Assembly (NCBI GenBank): GCA_025201345.1
Contig: JAIXMG010000017.1
Span: 542,001-606,000 of the forward strand
Length of the DNA: 64,000 bases
Reading direction: 5' to 3'
Source of the DNA: Thamnidium elegans
Taxonomy: Eukaryota; Mucoromycota; Mucoromycetes; Mucorales; Mucoraceae
Every line of letters starts with the position of its first letter. Within the stretch, counting starts at the first letter, position 1. Below, one piece after another: positions 34,561 to 45,257 of the stretch. Below the pieces are notes generated by a model. That model had not been told where the DNA came from. It made no database searches and saw only the letters and a list, made by a program, of their open reading frames with translations. The position numbers were made by a program, and so were the translations under genes.

Positions 34561-35537
34561 ATGTTTTGATTATTATTACAATACTAAAGCGTTCCGTTGT
34601 CACTTGAAATAAATATCAAAAGAAATAAAAATACTTGTACAGCTTTTTATTGCAGGATATATAATTATCTTGAAAAAAGTAACTAAATTATTCATGCTTA
34701 AAAAGAGAGAAAATATAAGATATAAATATCTTTTAAAAACGTACATGTAATACGCTTATTTATGTATAGAACCATTGTCAAAAGAAAAGAAAAGGGCTAA
34801 CATATATATTCACCTCTAAAAAGAAGAAGGATGAGGATGGATATTTGAAGTTACTGTTGTAGTAATAAACTATTTTCTTTTTTCAAATGTTAGCGTAAGT
34901 GTCTTTTTTTTTTAAGAGAGAGAAAATACTAAAATATACGTAAAAAAAGGATGTGGACTCCAGAACCGCAACAGGAATCAACTAGAAGGACAAGAAGAAG
35001 CTTTAAGACAAGTGCCACGTAGCGCAAGAATATGTCTACAAGTTTGATGGCCAGCTGACTAATTTAAAAGAGTACTTCTTAGCGTAATAGAGTCTTATCC
35101 ATCAGTACTTACAAAGTGTGTGGTAAATTAACGTCATTGCAGAAAACGAGAAAACGCGAGCCCAAAGAGTTGCGACTAATTCTCTCCCATTTTACAACGA
35201 TGCCAGTCCACTTTTTTAAAAGAAAAAAAGTGTGTGCTAGCTGCGATGAATCTTTTGTAACTAGTGAATAGCCAAGTCAAAACGAGTACCCCTTACTACC
35301 ACCAAACGAGTAAATTCTTGTATAATAGAATTAAATGACACCTGTCCGACACAAGTGGATTGAAAGTACCAATTTTTAATTTTCATATCCCTCTAAAATG
35401 GCGGAGGAATAAAGAGATAGGGTGACGTGTACAGTTACGTGCGTTGCGTGTTCAAAAATAATTCATAGTCTCAAAAATAACGCGAAGATATTAAACCCAT
35501 CTTTCTTTCTTTTGAATCTACTTTTTATATACATCCA
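34561..35537. other. Intergenic region upstream of RPN1
   Basis: About 1 kb without a gene. The last 120 bases before the RPN1 ATG hold candidate regulatory motifs, listed separately. Confidence 0.45.
35421..35458 (+). promoter_or_regulatory. Candidate proteasome-gene promoter motifs upstream of RPN1
   Basis: GGTGACGT (35421-35428) is followed by GTGCGTTGCG and then GTGTTCAAAAA, ending about 80 bases before the ATG. The beta4 gene at 60070 has the same three elements, in the same order in gene orientation, about 55-110 bases before its ATG. A shared regulator of proteasome genes is a reasonable inference from two promoters, no more. Confidence 0.35.
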
Positions 35538-38500
35538 ATGGTCAGTGAAAAGAAGCAAGAAAATAACACACAACCCACCGAGACAAAGGTTGAGGGAAAG
35601 TCTCCTAAAAGCGAAAAGAAGGATAAAAATGACAAGAAGGAAGAGGAGGAAGATTTGGTAAAAATAAATAAAAAAGCTTGATGACGAAAAGTGTATTTCT
35701 AATACCCCCTTTTTTTTTATTGTAGTCTGAAGAGGATCAACAATTAAAAAATGAATTAGAATTAATGGTTGAACGTTTGAGGGTATTTATATATAAAAAG
35801 AGAAATAACAGAATGAGGGTAACTGATTTTTCCCCCTTTCAAATAAATAGGATACTAATAAGGAACTTCATCGTCCTGCACTTGAACATTTACGTACAGC
35901 TATTCGTACTTCTACCAGCTCAATGACATCTGTACCCAAGCCTTTAAAGTTCTTGAGTAAATACTATCCATTATTAAAGAAACTTCACGAGTCATGGGAG
36001 GATTCAGCCGATAAGAAGTTGTTTGCGGATATTCTTTCTGTTCTTTCAATGACTTATGCTGAGGAAGGTCAATGCGAAGCTTTAAGGTATAGATTACTTG
36101 GTTCTACTGAAGAGGATATTGGTTCTTGGGGACATGAATATGTTAGACACTTGTCTGGTGAAATCATGCAAGAATATCAAACACGTTTAGAGAGTGATCA
36201 ATCTACAGAAGAATTAATTGCTTTGTCCATGAAGATTGTTCCATTCTTCCTTAAACATAATGCTGAAGCTGATGCTGTTGATCTCTTGCTTGAAGTAGAA
36301 TCTATTGATCAATTAATTCGTTTTGTTGATAAAGATACTTATGAGCGTGTCTGTCTTTATATGACTGGTTGTGTCAATTTATTGGCTCCTCCTGACGATC
36401 TTGATTTCCTCAAGACTGCTCGTGCTATTTATCGACAACAAGAAAAGTATGCTCAAGCTCTCAATTTGTCTATTCGTGTTGGTGATATGGAATTAATCAA
36501 GGAAGATTTTGAACAATGTCCTGACCCGTAAGTGATATTAAAGCTATGGACGTGCGTATATATATATATATATATCTAATATGTGGTGCTTAAATAGATT
36601 ACTCAAGAAACAAATGGCATTCCAACTTGCTCGTCAACAAATTTATATTGAAACCGAGGACGCAGATTTGAACGGATGTATTAACAACACCAACCTTTCT
36701 CGTTATTTCCTTGCTCTTGCTCGTGAATTAGATGTAATGGAGCCCAAGGTACCTGAGGATATTTACAAGAGTCATTTAGAGAATCATCGTACTGCATTTA
36801 GTGGTAGCATTGATTCTGCTCGTAACAATTTATCTTCTACCTTTGTCAATGCTTTTGTCAATGCTGCTTTTTGTAAGGATAAGTTGATGGTCACTGAAGA
36901 TGATAACGATTCCTCTTGGATTTACAAGACAAAGGAACATGGCATGACCAGTGCCACTGCTTCTTTAGGTTTGATTTGTCTTTGGGATATTGAAACTGGA
37001 TTAAGTTTAATTGATAAGTACATGTATTCTACTGATGATCATATTAAGGCTGGTGCTTTGCTTGGTATCGGTATTTTGAATTCTGGTGTACGTGAAGAAT
37101 CTGATCCTGCTTTAGCTTTATTATCTGAGCATTTAGAAACTGGTAGTCTTGCTGTTAAGCAAGCCGCTATCTTTGGGTAAATTTTTATATGCTATTTAAA
37201 AAAAAACAAAAAGATAATCTAACAATATTATTTTAGTCTCGGTCTTGCTTATGCTGGTTCTGCTCGTGAAGAAGTATCCGAATTGCTTTTATCTATTGTC
37301 AGCGATACTGGTTTAAGTATGGAACTATCTTCTTTAGCTGCTTTATCTCTTGGTTTAGTCTTTGTTGGGTCTTGTGAAGGAGAAATAACTAGTGCTATTT
37401 TACAAACCATGATGGAACGCGAGGAGTCTGAACTTAAGGATACTTGGTCTCGTTTTATGGCTTTAGGTCTTGGTCTCTTGTACCTTGGAAAGCAAGATGC
37501 TTCTGAAGCCACTTTAGAAACCTTGAAGGCCATCCAACATCCTCTCGGTAAGGAAGCTGAAGTTTTAGTCGAAGCTTTATCTTATGCCGGTACTGGTAAC
37601 GTATTGAAGGTGCAAAAGATGCTTCATATGTGTAATGATCATTTGGATAAGGAAAAGGAAGATGACACTTTCCAAGGATTTGCTACTCTTGGTGTTGCAT
37701 TGATTGCTATGGGTGAAGAAGTTGGTTCTGAAATGTCTCTTCGTACATTCAACCATTTGATGCATTATGGTGAACCTGTTATTAGAAAGACAGTTCCTTT
37801 AGCATACGGTCTCTTGTGTGCATCTAACCCTCAAGTCTCTATTCTCGATACACTCAGTAAATACTCTCACGATAATGATAGTGAAGTTGCTATTAGTGCC
37901 ATTTTTGCTATGGGTCTCGTTGGCGCAGGTACTAACAATGCTCGTCTCGCACAAATGTTGAGACAACTTGCCAGTTTCTATCACAAGGATGCTTCTAGTC
38001 TGTTTATGGTTCGTATTGCTCAAGGCCTTTTACATATGGCTAAGGGTACTATGACCTTAAATCCTTTCCACACTGATCGTTCCATTATGTCACCTGTTGC
38101 TATTGCTGGTTTAATGACAAGTATTATTGCCTTCACTGATCATAAAACCTGTAAGTTTATACATACATACGTATACATACATAAGCATATATTAATAACC
38201 TTTTTAAAATAGTTATTTTTGGAAAGTATCATTACATGTTGTATTCCCTTGTTACTGCCATGTATCCTCGTTTCTTAATTACATTTGATGAAAATGTTGA
38301 AAGCCTACCAGCTACTGTTCGTGTTGGTCAAGCTGTTGATGTTGTTGGACAAGCCGGTCGACCAAAGACAATTACTGGTTTCCAAACACATTCTACTCCT
38401 GTTCTTCTTGCTCATTCAGAACGTGCTGAACTTGCAACTGAAGAATGTAAGTTTTTTATAATTGTTTTTTTTTTTTTGGGTTTACTAATTTTTTTTTCTG

Positions 38501-38589
38501 TGTGTATAGACATACCTTTGGCACCTGTTTTGGAGGGTATTGTACTTTTACGAAAGAACCCTGATTATATGGAAGAAGATAAAGAGTAA
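35538..38589 (+). CDS. RPN1: 26S proteasome regulatory subunit RPN1 (PSMD2)
   Basis: Seven exons, 35538-35657, 35726-35782, 35851-36527, 36598-37176, 37237-38150, 38213-38446 and 38510-38589, give 886 residues, close to the family length. A Lys/Glu-rich N-terminus precedes [18 protein letters not shown] and the helical N-domain. Proteasome/cyclosome repeats then follow ([47 protein letters not shown]). The C-terminus ends [15 protein letters not shown] and [16 protein letters not shown]1 is a scaffold of the regulatory-particle base that docks ubiquitin receptors and Ubp6. It is followed by an A-run and the convergent SNARE gene. Confidence 0.97.
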
Positions 38590-38681
38590 AAAAAAAAAAA
38601 AAAAAAAAAAAATTGTTAAAGAGGGGAATTTACATATACATAAAAGCAAATAAAATAAAAAAAAAAGTACATTAAAATTTT

Positions 38682-39261
38682 TTATTTCGTTGAATCTAAT
38701 GTATGTGTAGTGGAAATTAGCTTTGTACTAATAGGGTCTACTTTCTTATTAAGCTTATTTAATTGTTTGTTTTGACTACCGAGTTCTTCATTCATAGATA
38801 CAGCCATTGTACGAAGTCTAGCAGTTGCATCACCAAGTAAATCCAAATTACTATCAATTTCATCTTCTATAGCATCGTCTTCTTCATCCGGTTCAAATTG
38901 ATATCTATGGCGATCTGATTGTGTACGACCACGATGATAGTCCTCTGTTATCTTTTCATGATTTACTTTACGTTGCGTGTCTTCAAATCGAGCATTAGAT
39001 TCATACTCAAATTTACGTATATCGTCTCTTTCTTTTAAATGATCTTGGTGTTCTCGATTGATTTTCTCCATCGCTTTTTTCTCTCGTGAACTTTTATTAA
39101 ATGGGTTCTTTATCACTGGAATAAAAATTGACCTGTTCAGTTGTTTTAGTTCTCCTGCTTGTGATGAAGCCTTGTCGGAGTAAGCTTTTGATAAGTCCAA
39201 GTTACGATCCACATTGGCAATTTGGCCTATCCAGAGGAGAATTTTTTTTAGTCACAGAACA

Positions 39262-39294
<33 letters not shown>

Positions 39295-39737
39295 TAATTA
39301 CTTGATTGAGTTCCCAACATGCCCATCGTATTTGTGGCAGCTGTTTCTGCTTCACCAATTTTTTGTAAAGCGTTACGAGTACTTGCCAATGAGTCTTGCT
39401 TGACATTACGAATCTGTCGTTGAATTTGAGCTACCTCTTGATCTTCTTCATTGTCATTCAACTTACTTGAACTATAAGCATCTTCTTGACCACTAGTGTC
39501 ATACCTTTGTGTAGGTTCCGTAACGCCGTCAAATAAATTACGACGGTTTTGAGAGTAGTTCTTTATAGGTTCCGGTGACGGTGTACTGTAACGATTTGAC
39601 TTGGCGGATGAGCTGTAACGACTAGGTTTCTCTGTGGGCTCTGATAGTGTAGCCGTGTAAGAGTACTGGCTACTATTATCACTGTCCGTCTCAAATGGGT
39701 TGGTTGATTTAGCCTTTTCTTTCTTCCAAAATTTCAT
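38682..39737 (-). CDS. SEC9: Sec9/SNAP-25-type Qb,Qc-SNARE
   Basis: Two exons, 39737-39302 and 39226-38682, give 326 residues. The N-terminal third is Ser/Tyr-rich with an N-P-F motif (T-N-P-F-E-T). The first SNARE helix runs from about [14 protein letters not shown] across the splice junction to N-V-D-R-N-L-D-L. The linker has a second N-P-F. The C-terminal helix is [15 protein letters not shown] through N-K-Q-L-N-K-L. There is no transmembrane segment and no Cys palmitoylation cluster, as in yeast Sec9. It should pair with a plasma-membrane syntaxin and a v-SNARE in exocytosis. The intron contains a TAA/TAAT-type repeat near 39263-39296. Confidence 0.88.
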
Positions 39738-39890
39738 TTTAAATAAGAAAGAGATAAAAAGAGTTTGGCATGATGGTGGCACGAAATGCAGGATTTTTTA
39801 TTCGTGACTTTTTTTTATAGTGCGGAATTTGTAAAAAGTATTAATAATGATATCTTTAAACAAATCTGTTTTTCTTTTTTTATTATAAGA

Positions 39891-41141
39891 ATGACTTTGC
39901 TTCAAAAACTTTACAATGGCGATAGTATTCCTGTTCTTGGGTGTAAGTTTTGTAATATTAAAAGAATAATTACGTGTTTCTAAATAAAGGAGAGATATAG
40001 TAGGAACTTATCGTATGCATACGGTAGAAGAACTTAGACCTGTGGTAACCGAAGCTATTCGTTCGGGATATCGTTTAATAGGTAAAACAGCGTAAATATA
40101 TATGTAATATGTGTGCTAAAATATGGCTGTTACTAGATTCTGCTACGGTGTATAGAAACGAAGAGGCTTTAGGAAAAATATTACAAGAAATTTTTGATGA
40201 GCCGTCTTTTGGAGTCAAACGAAGCGATCTTTTTATTACCTCGAAATTATGTAACTAGGCAACACTAATAAATTAACTACATATAAAGTTTTTAAATGTT
40301 TTTATTTTGTAGCTCCTAAAGATCAAGGTTTTGAGTCTTGTTATAAAGGTAAATATATAGTTTCTAGTATAGTATGATATATTTGCTGATGTACTTTTAA
40401 AAAGCTGTCAACGATTCTCTTGATAGATTTAAGCTTGATTATTTTGATCTTTATTTAATCCATTGGCCTGGGTATGTTTCTTTGTTTTTTATTTCCATTT
40501 ACAAGTTTCTTTTTACTAGACTGCACAAATATCTAACCTCTTAAAACAATGTAGTACTACCAAGAAAAAATTAAACGATCCAATCAATCAAGAAAACCGT
40601 ACTGGCAGCTATAAAGCGTTGGAAAAACTTTACAGTGAAGGTAAAGCCAAACATATTGGCGTATCCAACTATACGTCTAGACACTTGACACATTTACTTC
40701 AAGTATGTACTGTGGTTCCTCACGTACATCAATTCGAGCTTCATCCTTGTCTTTATCAACCTGACGTCCTTGAATTATGTAAGAAACATCATATTCAAGT
40801 ACAGGCTTATTCTAGTTTAGGTGAAGGTAAATTGATTAATGGAGAGCTCAACGTTCCTAGTTTGAAACTAGTAAGTGAGAAAGTACGACAACCATGCGCT
40901 TTGGTGCTTTTAAGGTGGGCTGTACAACATGGTTGGATTATTATACCGAAATCAAAAACAACTGCTCGAATTAAACAGAATGCCGGTGTATTTTCATTTG
41001 AACTTTCAAAAGAGGTATGTAATAACGCATACATATAAAAAAAGTGTATTAAAAAGGTTTGTATAGGATATGAATGCGTTGGACGATATTCATAAGACAG
41101 AGCCCCATCGTTTCTGCTGGGATCCTACTGATATTTATTAA
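39891..41141 (+). CDS. Aldo-keto reductase
   Basis: Seven exons, 39891-39942, 40001-40081, 40137-40250, 40313-40348, 40405-40471, 40555-41014 and 41067-41141, give 294 residues. The catalytic tetrad positions are visible: Asp and Tyr in D-S-A-T-V-Y-R-N-E-E, Lys in I-T-S-K-L, and His in Y-L-I-H-W-P. G-V-S-N-Y, V-H-Q-F-E-L-H-P and the NADPH site I-I-P-K-S-K-T-T-A-R-I follow. It belongs to the AKR superfamily (glyoxal/aldehyde-reductase-like, cytosolic); the substrate cannot be named. It is unusually intron-dense, with one exon of 36 bases. It is divergent from the SNARE gene at a distance of 153 bases. Confidence 0.92.
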
Positions 41142-41391
41142 ACTGATATTTATAGTATATATTATTTTTATCATTATTTAGAATTAGTTAGCCAAAATAA
41201 ACTATTGGAATGTATCCTATGCTAATTCTTTAAAGACACACGTTTGACTGTTACTGTCGATCAAATTTTTAAGAAATTTAACTCATTTATTGGCTTAAAA
41301 AATAATTGACCACCAGATATAAACTGCTAAAGTTTCGAGAGGGAAAAAAACATACCGACTCTTCTTTCGATAGTACCTTTAATAAACCAAG

Positions 41392-44300
41392 ATGCTAACG
41401 CGTGAGGGGCTGTTACTCATCGGTGTGACATTTCACATTGTTTACCTGTTTAGTATATTCGACATTTATTTTACTTCACCTCTTGTTCATGGCATGAAAC
41501 CTCATAAAAGTCCTTTGGAGGCACCTGCCGATCGACTTGTACTATTTGTTGGTAAGTACAACGATAAAAATTATGAGAAAAACAAAAACAACTAATACAT
41601 GAACACTCTAGGTGATGGATTAAGAGCAGATAAATTGTTTGAATTGGACGAGTTTGGAGAAACACGAGCTCCCTTTTTACGTAACATAGTTAACTCAGAC
41701 GGTACTTGGGGTGTTTCTCATACTCGTGTACCTACTGAATCTAGACCTGGACATGTAGCTATTATTGCTGGTTTTTATGAAGATGTTAGTGCTGTAACAA
41801 CTGGTAAAAAATAATATTATATGTGTACATTTAAAAGGAGGCTTTCAATTGATATCTGTGTTACATTAGGTTGGTCCATGAATCCCGTAAACTTTGACTC
41901 CGTATTTAACCAATCGCAACATACTTGGTCTTTTGGTTCACCAGATATTTTACCCATGTTTCAACATGGGGCTAGTGATCCTAATAGAGTTGAAACTTTT
42001 ATGTATCCAATTGAATATGAGGATTTTTCTGGAGGTAGAAAAAGCAGTTTATTTTGACATATATATTATTTACGCACGTTTATTTTTTGTTTTGTTTAGA
42101 GGCGTCAAGATTGGATGTTTGGGTTTTTGATCATGTTAAAGAGTTATTTAAAAACGCTACAACCGATCCTATCTTATATCTTAAACTACATGAAAAGAAG
42201 ATAGTCTTTTTCCTTCATTTACTTGGATTGGATACAAACGGACACGCATTTAGACCGATGTCAGAAGAATATTTAAATAACATTAAATTGGTGGATCAAG
42301 GTGTTAAGGAGATGGTTGGTTTGATTGAGGAGTTTTATAATAATGATGGACGTACAAGTTATGTATTTACTGCAGATCATGGTATGAATAATCGCGGTGG
42401 TCATGGTGATGGACATCCTGATTGTACTCGCACTCCTATGATCGCTTGGGGTGCTGGTATTCGTAAGCCCATTAATTCTGGATTAGGACATGACGACTTT
42501 TCTGCTTCTTGGGGATTATTGGATATCCAGCGTAATGATATTTGTCAAGCAGATATTGCTCCTTTGATGGCTCATTTAGTTGGTATTGATCTTCCCGTCA
42601 ATTCCGTAGGAGAGCTTCCATTAAGTTATCTGGAAGGTGATGAAAAGAGTAAGGCTGAAGCGGCTTTTTCTAATGCACGTCAAATATTAGAACAGTATAT
42701 TGTAAAGCATAGTAAGTAAAATATTAAAGTAAAAAAAAAAAGAGGGTTTAAACAGCTAAAAAATATACTAGATGAAAAAGAAAGAGATGAATTATTTTTT
42801 AGGCCTTTTGTTAGATTATCAGGCAATAATCATCCTGATATTATCTTGTCTGAAATCTTGAGTCTTATTGAAAAGGAACATTATACACTTGCTGAACAAA
42901 GATCGAAGGATCTTATGACTTTATCGCTTGAAGGTCTTCGTTACTTTCAAACTTATGATTGGTTGTTCTTACGAGGTACTATCACTGCTGGTTATATCGG
43001 TTGGTGTATCTTTTGTCTTCAATTCGTTATCCGTAATTATGTGTTTGCTTCTCGCCTTGTTATTCAAATGTCAATTAAATCTGGTATCTTGCTTGATGTT
43101 CTCTCTGTTATTATTCTTTCTGGTCTTTCTTCTATGCTCTGGATCCAAAAGATGCCTAACATGTACTATGCATACGTATTTTTCCCTGTCTTCTTTTGGA
43201 ACCGTATCTTTCATAATTACAGATACTTGATTGAAGCTTTAAATTTATGTCTTCGTGGAGGCGTAGCAAACTTTTTCGTCACTATTACAGCATCATTATT
43301 GTTTTTACAGGGGCTTGTCTGCAGTTACTTTTATCGTGAAGTTCTTACCGCCATCTTCTTGGTGTTGGCTGCGTGGCCCTTGATCATGCCTCGTAAAATA
43401 CGGAGAAAGCATAAATCTCTTGTTATCGGCTGGGCAATTTCTTGTATCTGCACTAGTATATTTACACTATTACCTGTTGAGAAGGGAGAGAATATCATTG
43501 TTGTGTAAGTAGTTTATTTATTTAATGGAGATTTTACTGTCACTAATATATATTTTTTTAAATACGTAGTGTCTGTGGTGGTATTTTAGGTGTTATCTCT
43601 GGTGGTTTTATCTTACGAAAGCTTGTAAAGACAAACCGTATTAGTGGTAGATTAAATATAATCATGCATATTCAATTGGTTGTTATTCTTGTCAGTATTG
43701 TATTGGTTTACTCTACTTCAGTTAGTCTTCAAAGACGTGAAGGTCTTCCTGCATTTAATCAAGTTGCTAGTTGGGTTATTATTGGCATTTCCAGTATTTT
43801 CCCCTTTGTATACCATGGTCCTTCCAATGAAGATTATTTGGCTAGATTGCTGGTTATTTGTTTCGCTTTCGGTCCTCTTATGACTTTACTAAGTATCTCG
43901 TACGAACTCTTGTTCTACGTATTCTTTTGTAGCACTGTATTGATTTGGCTCGAAGTGGAACGTAACCTTTATGACGAGCATCGGCAATCTTCCGCACGCT
44001 CTCTTAAAGCCAGTGATGGACGTGCAGTTCTTATCTTTTTGTTCTTTATCGATGTTGCGTTCTTTGGTACTGGTAATGTAGCCTCTATGGGTAGTTTCTC
44101 ATTGGAAAGTGTATATCGATTTACAACTATTTTCGATCCTTTCTTAATGGGAGCACTCCTTATCGTCAAGATCCTTATTCCTTTCTTTGTTGTATCATCT
44201 GTTCTTGGTATTCTTAGTACAAGTATTGATCTTCAACCCTTTACATTGTTCTTGGCTGTTATGAGTATTACTGATATTCAAACTATTAATTTCTTTTTCT

Positions 44301-44479
44301 TTGTCACCGATTATGGAAGTTGGCTTGAAATCGGTACATCTATTAGTCATTTCTGTATTGCCGAACTCTTTATTATCTTTACAATGATTTTGTTCCTTTT
44401 ATCTAGACTATTAGTAGGACACCTTGTTTTACCTAAACTTAACAGAATTGTTGATAGAATGAAACCAAAGCACGCTTAA
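41392..44479 (+). CDS. MCD4: GPI ethanolamine phosphate transferase 1 (MCD4/PIG-N)
   Basis: Six exons, 41392-41551, 41612-41803, 41870-42034, 42100-42701, 42756-43504 and 43570-44479, give 925 residues. The N-terminus has a signal-anchor ([13 protein letters not shown]). The alkaline-phosphatase-like domain shows [18 protein letters not shown] with the nucleophilic Thr, T-A-D-H-G-M and G-H-G-D-G. About 400 C-terminal residues form many membrane helices. The enzyme adds ethanolamine phosphate to the first mannose of GPI precursors in the ER. For intron 4, the pair 42702/42755 keeps [16 protein letters not shown] in the protein; an alternative pair (42712, acceptor near 42803) would drop it. 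Confidence 0.94.
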
Positions 44480-45257
44480 TATTCTTTGTTTTTTTTAAAA
44501 ATAAAATAAAAGTAGATAATCTGTATAAAAATGTTGTTAGGTATGTACTTATACTATGTGAATAAATAATGGGGGTTATTTTCTTGAAGATCAATTATTT
44601 AATTTCATCTACTCGAAATAAGGTTTATGGTGGCTCATATTATGATATCACCGGATTCAAATAAGGTTATTTAGAAAGAATATCTTCCAGTTGCCCGAGA
44701 TTTGAATATAATGTTTTTGTATACAAAGATATTTTCGGGAAGAATAGATGTGAAACGGAGTACGACTTTTACGGATGTTAATCATAAATTGACTACTTTG
44801 ATTATGCTATTTTCACGTTAAATAAAAACAGAACTGTAAAGTTCCCATTCAAACAAACAAACAAAAAAAATTGATTATGCTATTTAATAAGGGGGTATAC
44901 TCCGTGAGTTAAAATGTGTATCAAACATCTCGTCTGTCACTACATATCATCCAACTAATGTTGTTAGTCTCACTAGTTAATAATTTCCAAAGGATATTTC
45001 TTTTTTCTTTTTTCAAATATTATATAATACATACACATGTATTACGTACCCGTATTGTTTATGTTTTCTTTAACTAAAAAAAAAATGTGGCCCCTGGATA
45101 ATCTATAAGCGAGATAAAATATTTACTATATTCTCGAACTTTCCGAGTATAAAAGAGATTGGTTTTTCAATACAAAAAAAAAAAAAAGAAAAAAAAAAGA
45201 GATTGATTAGTTATATTATTATTTAACAATTTTTTTTCTATTTTATAAACATACAGT
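44480..45257. other. Intergenic region
   Basis: A 778-base AT-rich region between two + strand genes. It holds short homopolymers only; no gene, repeat or RNA is visible. Confidence 0.45.
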
